From positions 1 through 41,777 of IMG/VR virus record IMGVR_UViG_3300042516_001592: a DNA stretch of 41,777 nt; one strand, given 5' to 3'. Origin of the DNA: a virus. The position numbers were made by a program, and so were the translations under genes. Shown here one piece after another: positions 1 to 7,936 of this stretch (the stretch's first letter is position 1; the number at the start of each line of letters is the position of its first letter). The notes below the pieces were generated by a model. It was not told the origin of the DNA and did no database searches. It was given only the letters and a program-made list of their open reading frames with translations.

Positions 1-182
1 GCCTGCAATACGGTTGCCTTCCTAAGAAGCCCGCTAGACAGAACAGAAATCTGAAGCAAGCTAGGATCGACATTAGCACCAAGGTCAACTTGATCTGATA
101 TAGAACCCGGCAACAGCGTCGCATTGTTTACATGCGCGTTTAGGTTTGTTACAGAAACCGTTGAATTGGTCGTTGAATAAGT
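1..182. repeat. Terminal direct repeat, left copy
   Basis: Bases 1-182 are repeated at 41596-41777. The only difference seen is TT at 128-129 against CC at 41723-41724. Since a fibre gene reads in frame across the joint, this is best read as the overlap of a circular or circularly permuted genome assembled as a linear contig, with about 41,595 unique bp. A genuine short terminal repeat is possible but less likely, because the repeat lies inside a gene. Confidence 0.93.
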
Positions 183-206
183 TGTACCACCGTTGATCTG
201 AGCCAT
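1..206 (-). CDS. Tail fibre protein 3, N-terminal part (continues at 41595)
   Basis: This is the start of the tail fibre gene whose remainder lies at 40317-41595. The ATG is at 206, preceded by AGGAG five bases upstream, one of the few clear Shine-Dalgarno sites here. The encoded protein begins MAQINGGTTYSTTNSTV. Joined across the circular point the product is 494 aa. The N-terminus is Thr/Ser/Asn-rich, as is common where phage fibres attach to the tail. It lies 2 bp downstream (in transcription order) of nothing else on its strand until the nozzle-like gene at 209-2116, which is transcribed before it only if the operon is read through the lysis genes; the gene order is nozzle at 209-2116, then this fibre. 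Confidence 0.85.
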   Translation of the reverse strand, partial: MAQINGGTTYSTTNSTVSVTNLNAHVNNATLLPGSISDQVDLGANVDPSLLQISVLSSGLLRKATVLQ

Positions 207-208
207 AA

Positions 209-2116
209 TTACTCCTGACTAACCATTGGCCGATTTGCGCCAATACCATAAATTGTTACACCTTTTAACGCAGGTCTGCCAGAAGAAAATTGTATTGTGA
301 AGTCAATCCCCGATCCACGCATCGCTACACGAGGCCGCAATGTGCCGTCTGAGTTGCCGGAAAACTGATACCCAAGGATTTCTTGAGTAGCGTCTGGATC
401 ATGCGCGCTAGCAAAGATAGCAACTGCGTCCTGCTGCACATTGTTGAACTGAAACTCTCCACGGCTAAATCTCTTTTCAGACAGCGATTCCATCGTAAAC
501 TCGCGAGTGCGTACAAATGAGTTAATCGGAATAAGCTGACTCCCCACGTTTAGGTCTACTGGTAATGCAAACGGCAGCGTCACGCCTGCGGCAGCGTTGG
601 TGTAGAAGTCTCCATCTTCAAGCTCTTCAGTCAAAAAGACGCCGCCAAACTGCAATGCGCCAGTAAAGTTGGTGAGGATAAATAGCCTTTTTTGAAACTG
701 GTACGAAGCAACAATAAGATTGTCTGCGTTAAGACCTGCTGGATAAACATCTATGCTTTCCCAGTTTTTGTTTAGGTTATTGTAAATTATAACTCTATTA
801 TTTCTTGCTGTCGGATTAGCAAGATCATCAATTGGAAGTGCTATAAAAAACCTATTGTCGTAGTACGTTGCAACTGAGTTGCTGACAATTGAGTAATCTA
901 AACCTTCAAAAAAGTCAGAAATTGGCTCAGACAATGGCATTGTGTTGCCGATGACTTTAAGGTCTAACTGCGGAGTAAGTAGGTAAATTCCCTTGCTCGA
1001 AAGGAACATGACGTACTGCCCGGCATTTACGATTGTCCTTCTAGCTAAGCAACCCAGCTCTGTGGTAATTACCGTTACTTCACTTGTGTCATCGGCTGTA
1101 ATGTCAAATCTTGGATCAAGAAACGCCATGTATATGGAGTTTCGCATAAACACCAAAAACTTGTTTTCAATCCATGGCAGGCATCCAACAATAATATCAT
1201 TGCCGCCTTGATTTATTGTAAAAGCATTAAAACGAACATCTGTCTGAAACTTAAGAATATCACTTACAACCAATGCATGATTTGTGTACTTTGAAACCAC
1301 TCTATTCTGGTAGTAAAACCCAAACTCAGCAGGCGGAAGCGAATTTGTAATTTGAGTCAACTCAGTGCCGCTACTTGGATCAAGATACCTTTGGTCTGCT
1401 GCGGTAAACTGAGTTGTTGCAGAGTCCCAGATTAACGGCGGGTTGCCGCGCACTGTGGTGAACCCAGTAAGAGCTGCATTGGCTGTAATTAAAACACCAG
1501 TCGTATTTGTAAATTGGTATGTAAAAGTGCTTGGCCCTGTTACTGTGATAACATAACTGCCATCAATTGCTGATTGTGCCCTAAACGTAGTCGATCGTGT
1601 AGTAACCTCGTTGCCAGTAGAGTAGCCGTGCGGGGCGGTCGTTGTGACTGTAATTGTTCCAGTAGCGCCAATTGCAATGTCTGCGTTAGTAACACTTGCT
1701 GTAAAAGTTACATCATCGTACTGCCCTCGAAAGATGATAATCTTGTCTAAAGCCTGTATAGGCTCCACAATTATGCTGGCGGACACAAATCGTCCTGTGG
1801 GATAAGTGTATGGGCCAAGAGTTGCCTCTGGATAGCCGATCTGTGCAGGCCGATATAGGTGCATCCTATCGGAAAAAACCAGCACTATGTTGTCACGGCC
1901 AAGTGAGTCAATCCACACTCCTGAACCGACCATTGTTAGGTTATTTAGAGTGGCGTCTGTAAGCCGCTGACAGCCCTTTCTAGGCTGTGCAATGCCTCTC
2001 TGTAGCCTTACGTTCTGAGCAGCCTGAAGGATGCCCGGAGGCAAATTAGCAGGATCAAGCCTACTAGCAAAGCCAGTGTAGCTATTGTCTGATTCAGCTT
2101 GCTGCTGTGAAGGCAT
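209..2116 (-). CDS. Probable tail nozzle / P22 gp10-like tail protein
   Basis: A 635-aa protein, probably a structural component of the short tail. The N-terminal stretch around residues 20-50 (LPPGILQAAQNVRLQRG, then a Arg/Lys-Gly segment) follows the pattern 'gene product lists its default values, then a rule N-V-x-x-x-x-G' seen in podoviral tail nozzle and tail stabilisation proteins, which are beta-propeller-like. The rest is beta-rich with many aromatic and Asn/Thr residues and no catalytic motif. Position, after the lysis genes and directly before a tail fibre gene, supports a tail role. The stop is 2 bp from the fibre ATG at 206, and the ATG at 2116 overlaps the stop of the preceding small gene by one base. 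Family assignment is by pattern only. Confidence 0.6.
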   Translation of the reverse strand: MPSQQQAESDNSYTGFASRLDPANLPPGILQAAQNVRLQRGIAQPRKGCQRLTDATLNNLTMVGSGVWIDSLGRDNIVLVFSDRMHLYRPAQIGYPEATLGPYTYPTGRFVSASIIVEPIQALDKIIIFRGQYDDVTFTASVTNADIAIGATGTITVTTTAPHGYSTGNEVTTRSTTFRAQSAIDGSYVITVTGPSTFTYQFTNTTGVLITANAALTGFTTVRGNPPLIWDSATTQFTAADQRYLDPSSGTELTQITNSLPPAEFGFYYQNRVVSKYTNHALVVSDILKFQTDVRFNAFTINQGGNDIIVGCLPWIENKFLVFMRNSIYMAFLDPRFDITADDTSEVTVITTELGCLARRTIVNAGQYVMFLSSKGIYLLTPQLDLKVIGNTMPLSEPISDFFEGLDYSIVSNSVATYYDNRFFIALPIDDLANPTARNNRVIIYNNLNKNWESIDVYPAGLNADNLIVASYQFQKRLFILTNFTGALQFGGVFLTEELEDGDFYTNAAAGVTLPFALPVDLNVGSQLIPINSFVRTREFTMESLSEKRFSRGEFQFNNVQQDAVAIFASAHDPDATQEILGYQFSGNSDGTLRPRVAMRGSGIDFTIQFSSGRPALKGVTIYGIGANRPMVSQE

Positions 2117-2379
2117 TAAGAGATGAGCTTACTGAGCTTGTCTACAACTCGCTGAAGATCGTCGCGAAGCTCGATCATGCGCTCATTGTGCATATCTTCG
2201 CCACCTTCTTCTTCTGAGTACTCTCCCTCTTCCATGTCTTCTTCTTCCCCGTACCCGCACTCAGAACAGCAGCCGTCAGACTCAAGTGGAGACTCGCATT
2301 CAGGGCAGGACTTTCCTCTCTTTCCGCCCATGGGGCTTCCAAGAATCATCAGTAAGGTTTTAGCGTCGGTCTTAGGCAT
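2116..2379 (-). CDS. Small zinc-ribbon-like acidic protein
   Basis: An 87-aa protein of unknown function. Two Cys pairs are visible, C25-x2-C28 and C38-x2-C41 (CPEC and CSEC), the spacing of a treble-clef or zinc-ribbon knuckle. They are followed by a strongly acidic stretch (residues 45-62, mostly Glu/Asp/Gly) and a helical C-terminus of about 25 residues that could form a coiled coil. It sits between the endolysin (stop at 2384, 4 bp away) and the nozzle-like gene, which it overlaps by one base, so it is translated within the late operon. It might be a small virion or assembly factor; nothing shows a definite job. Confidence 0.65.
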   Translation of the reverse strand: MPKTDAKTLLMILGSPMGGKRGKSCPECESPLESDGCCSECGYGEEEDMEEGEYSEEEGGEDMHNERMIELRDDLQRVVDKLSKLIS

Positions 2380-2383
2380 ATAG

Positions 2384-2860
2384 TTAGGCGATTAAAGATT
2401 GTCCTTTTCCCCTGCGAACACACAGATCAGCAAGAGCGTAAGGAGTATTGTACTCAAAATGAGGCGCATCGTAAATAGACTTAAAGTTCCCACCCCACCG
2501 CAACTTGTGCTTTGCTGCGAGTGTTGAAGCTTGCTTGTGCATCATGTCTGCAATTTTCTTGTCAGCAGGAGTGCTGTCATCCATGTACACCTTGCCCTTA
2601 AACACGCCACAGTCGATAGCTAACCCAAAGTTGTGCATGCTTGAGCCAGGCTTGGCATTGGTGACTTTTGGCCCAGGTGCAGTGCGCCCCTTGGCGTATA
2701 GCGCCTCCTGTTGCTCCCAAGAACGAGTGCCACAGATAATCTTGTAGTCTAACCCTTCCTTGGCTACCAGCTCCTTGGCCTCAATCAAAAAGTCAGCAAA
2801 AGCATCTCGTACTTCAGGAAGTAGCGAGTCCAAGTGTTTAGCTGACCGTTCGTCAATCAT
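2384..2860 (-). CDS. Endolysin, M15-family D,D-/L,D-carboxypeptidase-like
   Basis: A 158-aa peptidase expected to cut peptidoglycan cross-links or stem peptides at lysis. It carries the M15 (VanY / phage T5 endolysin type) zinc site: S-x-H-x2-G-x-A-x-D at residues 74-83 (H76, D83), and the D-x2-H-F-E motif at 131-136 (D131 as likely general base, H134 as third zinc ligand). The RSWEQQ segment near residue 46 is also typical. Length matches single-domain phage M15 endolysins, and no separate wall-binding domain is visible. There is no signal peptide, so export needs a holin. Its ATG at 2860 overlaps the stop of a 51-aa membrane protein as ATGA, giving translational coupling within a lysis cassette. 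Confidence 0.9.
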   Translation of the reverse strand: MIDERSAKHLDSLLPEVRDAFADFLIEAKELVAKEGLDYKIICGTRSWEQQEALYAKGRTAPGPKVTNAKPGSSMHNFGLAIDCGVFKGKVYMDDSTPADKKIADMMHKQASTLAAKHKLRWGGNFKSIYDAPHFEYNTPYALADLCVRRGKGQSLIA

Positions 2861-3012
2861 CGCTTTTCGCTGCGAATCACGTCGATGGTTCCAAGGATTG
2901 TCAATGCTGCTGCGCCTACAGCGTCAACGTGGCCAGTCTTCACTCCAAATCCGGCCAGAACCCACTTAAGAAGCCCGAGCCAAGTCGATGGTTGTTTGAG
3001 GTAGTCTTTCAT
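2857..3012 (-). CDS. Small membrane protein, candidate holin
   Basis: A 51-aa protein starting MKDYLKQPSTWLGLLKW. It has one hydrophobic stretch at about residues 11-24 and a second, Ala/Gly/Leu-rich, at about 31-46, ending in the charged tail RSEKR. Small size, two possible membrane segments, charged C-terminus and the ATGA overlap with the endolysin gene all fit a holin. A motif like SxWLGL near the N-terminus is common in small phage holins, but I cannot place it in a named family. It may work with the next upstream small membrane protein (3016-3195). Confidence 0.65.
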   Translation of the reverse strand: MKDYLKQPSTWLGLLKWVLAGFGVKTGHVDAVGAAALTILGTIDVIRSEKR

Positions 3013-3015
3013 AAT

Positions 3016-3195
3016 TCAGTCGTGTAGTTGAGCAATTCGCTCCCAAAGTTTAAGCCGATCGTTTTCGCATTCAGAAATCTTAACTTCCAGCTTATTAAGT
3101 TTACTGTGAAGGTAATAAAGCGCAAGTGCTAGTAGGGATACTGTAAGACCTTGCTCCAAAATATGGGTAAGAACCTTGGCAATAAACTCGTCCAT
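3016..3195 (-). CDS. Small membrane protein with coiled-coil tail (holin or spanin-like)
   Basis: A 59-aa protein beginning MDEFIAKVLTHILEQG. One hydrophobic segment covers about residues 15-30 (TVSLLALALYYL), followed by a charged heptad-like helix at 31-57. The ATG at 3195 is preferred to an upstream extension because the upstream gene stops at 3197. The topology (short cytoplasmic or periplasmic N-terminus, one membrane helix, coiled coil) fits a second holin, antiholin or spanin-like component. It lies 3 bp before the candidate holin at 2857-3012 and so belongs to the lysis cassette. Confidence 0.65.
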   Translation of the reverse strand: MDEFIAKVLTHILEQGLTVSLLALALYYLHSKLNKLEVKISECENDRLKLWERIAQLHD

Positions 3196-3196
3196 G

Positions 3197-3343
3197 TTAC
3201 TTCTTTTTAGCTGTTTTGGCCGATTGTTTAAACGCTTTTGCCGTTGGGGCACCCTTAGTTCCCGGCTTACGCATCTTCTCCTTGCTGCCAGCAGCGATAC
3301 GCTCGCGTTTGGCGTGGATGTTTGAGTACAGTCCTTTTTTCAT
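3197..3343 (-). CDS. Conserved small basic phage protein
   Basis: A 48-aa very basic protein (MKKGLYSNIHAKRERI at its N-terminus, a Lys-rich C-terminus). Short proteins with this 'MKKGLY-NIHAKR-RIAAGS-EKMRKPG' pattern recur in phage genomes, usually next to structural genes; their function is not known to me. The ATG at 3343 is chosen because the longer reading extends over the preceding gene. It starts 4 bp after the stop of the DUF6321-like gene, so the two are likely translated together. High charge suggests nucleic-acid or capsid-interior contact, but that is inference. Confidence 0.7.
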   Translation of the reverse strand: MKKGLYSNIHAKRERIAAGSKEKMRKPGTKGAPTAKAFKQSAKTAKKK

Positions 3344-3347
3344 AAGA

Positions 3348-3608
3348 TTAGCACTTCCAGCGTTTAAGACTTGCCTTGGCTCGTTCTGCCGGGCCTTTGG
3401 CTTTAGCAACTACGCCTGCCATTCTAGCGCAGAAGCTCTTCTTGCGTCCAGCGTCAGCCTTTGTCTTGGGATTGGGTGCAGGAGCTTTGAGGTTGCTGCC
3501 TGTGGCCTTGTTGTACTTGGCTCGACCTTTGGCTGTAAGTCCTGCGCCTTTAGACACAGGCAACTTTTCACCGCGACCAACAGATAGGGAGGTAGATTTA
3601 CGAGGCAT
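3348..3608 (-). CDS. DUF6321-like conserved phage protein
   Basis: An 86-aa basic protein with the pattern LSVGRGEKLPVSKGAGLT near residues 8-25 and a C-terminus with SFCARM, then KAKGPAERAKASLKRW. This combination is characteristic of a widespread small phage protein family annotated as DUF6321, of unknown function. It lies 2 bp after the stop of tail fibre 2 and just before another small basic protein, in the late operon. Its two conserved Cys (in SFCARM and at the final residue) and high Lys/Arg content could fit DNA contact inside the virion; this is not established. Confidence 0.75.
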   Translation of the reverse strand: MPRKSTSLSVGRGEKLPVSKGAGLTAKGRAKYNKATGSNLKAPAPNPKTKADAGRKKSFCARMAGVVAKAKGPAERAKASLKRWKC

Positions 3609-3610
3609 GG

Positions 3611-6600
3611 TTAGAATGTGGCAAGTAGCACTCGTTTCCAGACGTTGGTTGCCGTGCAGACGTATAGCCAGTTGTTGGCGTTATCCACGGCAACTTGCCC
3701 CACAAGGCCAGCAGAAGTTGAAGTAGCCGGGATGGCAACGTGCGTTGTGTTGGTTGTGCGAACTCCTGCTGCGGTCGTCAGATACATCTGGTCGCCAAAC
3801 CACTCAACGGCATTTCCTATCGGCGTTCCCATTAACGCAACGCCAGATTGAAAGATGAGCGGACAATTCTGTGCTCCGCTACCATTTGCGCGTAGTGTTT
3901 GCGGCCCAGTAAATACATTGCTGCTAAGACTCGCAGGCGACGCTCTTAGATTAACGCGAACCATCGTAATGTTGGTTGTCCCAACAGTGATTTCAGTGGT
4001 TCCTGTTCCGGTCGGCCCCACAAATGTTTGAACAAACCCGTTTTGGGATGAACCAAAGCGAGACATGTACATCGAATTTCTGACCACGCCAGTGTACCAA
4101 GATGGGCGAGTGAAAACAGCCTGCACCCCCACAGCCCCCACAGTTGTCACTTCCCAAAATCCGTTTTGTGTTGTTGTGGTTTGTAGTGCAAACGCAATAA
4201 TGTCGCCCAGTACTGGAGTGTAACCGTCTGTTGCAAACACCCCTGTTGCCGTCACAGTAAACGTGTTTGGAGACACGCCAGTGTTCATTGTACCAACAAT
4301 GTTCGCGGTGGTCTGCGCCTCGACCATCCTCATCCCAATACCTAAACTTGAAATGGCAGCTTGGGTACTTATCGCTCCCGTTCCACCTTTATCTATTGCC
4401 AGTGGAGCAGCCGAAGTAAGTGCAATCTGTGCGCCAATTCCAGTTGCGCTAATCGCTTGATTGCTTGCCGCAGTCAACCTGCCGTAAGCGTCTACCGTAA
4501 ACGCAGCAATCTGTGTAGAAGAGCCGTAAGACAACGCAGACACGCCAGTGGTCGTCAGTGCCAACGTGCGACTAGTTGAAAGGTCGCCTCCACCAGTTAA
4601 TCCATCGCCACTTAGCACGCTCACCTGAGACATTGCCACCTTGCTTAATGCAATTGCAGCGTTGGTAGCCACATCAGCATTTACTAGCAATGAAGCAGGC
4701 GATTGAAACACACCATCAACTACCTTTACCAAACCACTGCCACCAACAGATGGGACCGTAGTGTGGACGTGCGAAGGTTGTGTTGCTCCAAAGTTAAACG
4801 TGATCGTCTTGTTGTTCTGCGTCGCTTTCCCTAAGAACTGGATGTACAGACGGTCACTTGTTGAAACAGTAGTCTGCGGAATCACTACAGACGCGATGTA
4901 CTGTGCAGTCACCGCTGGATCGTAGATCGAGATGTCATCTGATGTGGAAAGCAGTGTTGCAGTCGTGCCGTCATATTTGAACACCTTAAGCTGGACGATT
5001 GTCTCATTTGACGTAGTTCCAGTTGAGGACGCCCAGAAGTTAAAGTCAAACAGCCCGGCTGGGATGGCTGTGATATTTGGGTCTAAGACATCAGTAATAA
5101 AGTGGACTACTAAGTCGTATCCAGTTGTAGACAGATCACCAGATGTATAGCTTGTGCCAGTTGTGTCGGCTGTGCGGCCAAGTTCTTTAACAATGGTTGG
5201 CGTTGTTGGTAGCCCGGTTGTTGGGGCATCTGCTGCCGTATTGTAGTTGAAGAAGAACACTTGTCCTCCACCGCCAGACCCGCCACTAGGAATTTCGCCC
5301 GGAACCCATGCAGTTCCATTCCATTGAAGCACCTGTCCATTGCTTGGAGCAGTTTCAGACACTGCATTTCCTTGGATTTTAGCCACCGTTGGGCTTGGCA
5401 GGTTACCACTCAAGTCTCCTCCAGCAGCCTGCGTTGCTGACATAGCCCCAAGGGCCGTAAGAGCTGCCGCTGCGCTAGTTGATCCTGTACCGCCGTTTGT
5501 GATGGCAATAACGTCGCTAGTAGCTACCGCACCAATTGATCCTGGCGTAATAGCGGAGATCTGGGCTGATGCCAGCGACTGCACCTGTGCGCTATTGGTA
5601 AATGCTGACAACTGCGATGTAAACGCTATACCTTGAATGTCCGTCGTAGTTGCGTAACCAGAAAGCTGTGCGCTAGAAAATGCTCCAGCAGCACTTGTTT
5701 GAATGGAGCCGTCACCAAACTTAATACCGCCGGAATCTACAGCAAGGGCAGTCACTGCATCTGGAGTTGCTCCAATCCCCACTCGGCCAGAAGCAGAAAT
5801 AACAAATGCAGTTGCGTCTGGGCTAGTGTCATCTTCAACTCGAAACGCCTCACCTGCGCCAGTCTGTAAGATTGAAACCGCGGCAGAAGTAGAAGCAGCC
5901 GTAAACGTAGCAGCGCGACCTGTGCCGTTATTGCTAACTGTAAGCGCGTTTACTGCTCCACCCACGCCAATGGTTTGCGTCTGGTTAAAAGTGTTTGCTT
6001 GATTTAGCCCAGCAACTCCAACATTCACTCCAGTGCTTGGAGAAAATGTAAGTTTGCTCTGATTACTAACCCACACATCCCCAGCCACAATAGTTGATGG
6101 AGAAGCCGCGCCAATAAATCCTCCAATGTTGGCTTTAGCCTGAGCCGTGGTTGCCGCCATGATAAGGCGACCGTCCATCGTAGACCCAGCCTTCAGCACA
6201 TAAGCAGACAACTGGGCCGTGTCTAAAGCTGGCACTTGAGCTGAAGTGATCCCGCCCAATGCAGCAAGTGCGCTAGGTGCGTCTGTGGCTCCAGTTCCAC
6301 CATTGCCAATTCCGATGATTGCACTTGTAGCAAAAGCTCCAATGCTTGCTGGCGTGATAGCCGCAACCTGAGCGGAGGCAATTGCGCTTACTTGTGCCGT
6401 GTTGGTAAACCCGCTGATTTGTTCAGTTGTGGCAAAGCCAGACAACTGTGAAGTAAACGCAATGCCTACAATCTGCTGAGTAGTGGCAAATCCAGATGCC
6501 GCATCGGTTGAAAGCGCACCAATAGTGGCAGGCGTAATGGCTGCAATCTGATCTGACGTCAGTGCTTGAACCTGTGCGCTGTTAAGGCCACCAATCTGGT

Positions 6601-6733
6601 CGGTGGTAGCAAGCCCAGCAATCACCAACGACTTAGAGGCTGTTTTGGTTATCCCTCCTTGATTGAGGACAAAGATGTCAGCGGTGCCAACTGCGGTTGC
6701 TGATGGAAGTGCAGAGATTTTTACGTCAGGCAT
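3611..6733 (-). CDS. Tail fibre protein 2 (large, repeat-rich)
   Basis: A 1040-aa receptor-binding fibre. The N-terminal third carries repeats of about 11-15 residues of the type S-A-Q-V-x-A-[IL] and T-P-x-S-I-G-A, typical of trimeric beta-helical fibre shafts. Later blocks have the motif T-V-D-A-Y-G-R-[IL]-T and a region with many Thr/Ser/Asn. A Gly/Ser linker (GGSGGGG) near residue 485 precedes a different, globular-looking domain. The C-terminal end has N-W-L-Y-V-C-T, a pattern common in fibres of aquatic phages. It shares repeat words with the fibres at 7937-9928 and 40317-206 but has no Gly-rich partner directly downstream. Its start is 4 bp from the stop of the 112-aa gene. Confidence 0.85.
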   Translation of the reverse strand: MPDVKISALPSATAVGTADIFVLNQGGITKTASKSLVIAGLATTDQIGGLNSAQVQALTSDQIAAITPATIGALSTDAASGFATTQQIVGIAFTSQLSGFATTEQISGFTNTAQVSAIASAQVAAITPASIGAFATSAIIGIGNGGTGATDAPSALAALGGITSAQVPALDTAQLSAYVLKAGSTMDGRLIMAATTAQAKANIGGFIGAASPSTIVAGDVWVSNQSKLTFSPSTGVNVGVAGLNQANTFNQTQTIGVGGAVNALTVSNNGTGRAATFTAASTSAAVSILQTGAGEAFRVEDDTSPDATAFVISASGRVGIGATPDAVTALAVDSGGIKFGDGSIQTSAAGAFSSAQLSGYATTTDIQGIAFTSQLSAFTNSAQVQSLASAQISAITPGSIGAVATSDVIAITNGGTGSTSAAAALTALGAMSATQAAGGDLSGNLPSPTVAKIQGNAVSETAPSNGQVLQWNGTAWVPGEIPSGGSGGGGQVFFFNYNTAADAPTTGLPTTPTIVKELGRTADTTGTSYTSGDLSTTGYDLVVHFITDVLDPNITAIPAGLFDFNFWASSTGTTSNETIVQLKVFKYDGTTATLLSTSDDISIYDPAVTAQYIASVVIPQTTVSTSDRLYIQFLGKATQNNKTITFNFGATQPSHVHTTVPSVGGSGLVKVVDGVFQSPASLLVNADVATNAAIALSKVAMSQVSVLSGDGLTGGGDLSTSRTLALTTTGVSALSYGSSTQIAAFTVDAYGRLTAASNQAISATGIGAQIALTSAAPLAIDKGGTGAISTQAAISSLGIGMRMVEAQTTANIVGTMNTGVSPNTFTVTATGVFATDGYTPVLGDIIAFALQTTTTQNGFWEVTTVGAVGVQAVFTRPSWYTGVVRNSMYMSRFGSSQNGFVQTFVGPTGTGTTEITVGTTNITMVRVNLRASPASLSSNVFTGPQTLRANGSGAQNCPLIFQSGVALMGTPIGNAVEWFGDQMYLTTAAGVRTTNTTHVAIPATSTSAGLVGQVAVDNANNWLYVCTATNVWKRVLLATF

Positions 6734-6737
6734 ACGA

Positions 6738-7076
6738 TTAACTAATTAAAACCCAAGAAAGAGAAGGCTCATCCCAATTGTACCTATTGCCGTCAGACGG
6801 ATATGCCACAGGAGCTTCCCAGATGCAAGTCTCTTCATCTAAGATCCATGACGGATATGGTTGTTGAGCGTAAAAAGCATCGCGCACCTCATCGTACACA
6901 AAGCCAATTCCAGCATAATTCTTCCGCAACGGACGCCCTTCTGGATGTTGTCCAGCGTGCGTGTTGTAGCTTGTCTGCACCCATGTTCCAGACAAAACAC
7001 CAGAGTCAATAAAGTCCTGTTCAGCAACAATTACTCGTTGAACGATTCCGTCTTTAATTTCAGCAAAGTGAGCCAT
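6738..7076 (-). CDS. Conserved tail-fibre-associated phage protein
   Basis: A 112-aa protein with the conserved pattern G-x-x-Y-D-x-x-R-D-A-F-Y and Q-P-Y-P-S-W, then C-x-W-x-A-P and Y-x-W-D-E. Proteins of this type are frequent in cyanophage and other marine or freshwater phage genomes, close to fibre genes, and are sometimes annotated as fibre assembly or structural proteins. The exact role is unknown. Here it lies between the Gly-rich tip protein (stop at 7078, 1 bp away) and fibre 2 (ATG at 6733), which fits a role in fibre assembly or attachment. Confidence 0.7.
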   Translation of the reverse strand: MAHFAEIKDGIVQRVIVAEQDFIDSGVLSGTWVQTSYNTHAGQHPEGRPLRKNYAGIGFVYDEVRDAFYAQQPYPSWILDEETCIWEAPVAYPSDGNRYNWDEPSLSWVLIS

Positions 7077-7077
7077 T

Positions 7078-7935
7078 TTAATTAATTACAAATGTTCCTG
7101 AAGTTGTAAATGTGTGGTAAACAAAACCGCCGCTTTGAGTAATTGTTCCGCCTCTAGCTAAAATTGTAGGACTAGTGTATCGAATAATTACAATTCCAGA
7201 TCCGCCGGATATTGGAGTTTGAAATGCAAGGTCGTTTCCGCCGCCGCCTCCAGTGTTAATGCTGCCACTTTGAGCAACTGTAAACGAACCTCCTGAACTT
7301 CTAAAGTCACTTGTTCCATCGCCGCCACCGCCTGTCCCTCCTAGTCCCTTAGTAAAGTTTACTCCATCATACCAATATCCACCTCCGCCGCCTGCCCTAA
7401 CAACATTATCAGTTGCAGCGCATGCTAGCCCTGCACCTCCACCACCTCCACCTGTTCCGTTTGCAAAAATTCCAGCAGATCCAGCTCCGCCACCGCCGCC
7501 GCTATGTACGTTAGTTGAAGCTCCAGCCCCGTTGTTACCTTGCCCGGCAGTTCCAAGTCCGCCAGTTGTTCCGTTGGCTCCTCCACCAGATCCGCCATTC
7601 TGAACACTTCCTCCTCCACCTAACGCAACAACATTTAAGCCGTAGCCATTATATAGAGTAGTTTTAGATCCATTTTGGCCTACAAGGTTACGAGAAATTG
7701 CAGCTCCTCCGGCTCCTACAACTACAGTTGCTAATCTATCTATTACAACAGATGTTGCTTCCAGCAAACCGCCAGCTCCCCCAGCACCAAAACCAAAAGA
7801 TTGGCCAATTTGCCCACTTCCGCCTGCGCCACCTCCGCCAATTACAGTGTAATTTACAGTTAAACTTCCAGATCCAATCCTGAAGTTTCTAAACGGCCTA
7901 GATGAAACGGCTGAAAATGTACTTAAAAGTGCCAT
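7078..7935 (-). CDS. Glycine-rich tail tip / adhesin-like protein 1
   Basis: A 285-aa protein dominated by runs of 3-6 glycines separated by short segments from about residue 40 to 240, the arrangement known from polyglycine-II sandwich adhesins (such as T-even gp38 types) and from putative fibre tips of aquatic phages. The N-terminus is MALLSTFSAV; the C-terminus carries the beta-type motif Y-H-T-F-T-T-S-G-T-F seen in this class. The ATG at 7935 is preferred over a longer upstream reading because it leaves 1 bp to the stop of fibre 1. The pairing 'fibre then Gly-rich tip' recurs at 40317/39427-40314, so the two proteins probably form one receptor-binding unit. Confidence 0.75.
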   Translation of the reverse strand: MALLSTFSAVSSRPFRNFRIGSGSLTVNYTVIGGGGAGGSGQIGQSFGFGAGGAGGLLEATSVVIDRLATVVVGAGGAAISRNLVGQNGSKTTLYNGYGLNVVALGGGGSVQNGGSGGGANGTTGGLGTAGQGNNGAGASTNVHSGGGGGAGSAGIFANGTGGGGGGAGLACAATDNVVRAGGGGGYWYDGVNFTKGLGGTGGGGDGTSDFRSSGGSFTVAQSGSINTGGGGGNDLAFQTPISGGSGIVIIRYTSPTILARGGTITQSGGFVYHTFTTSGTFVIN

Positions 7936-7936
7936 A

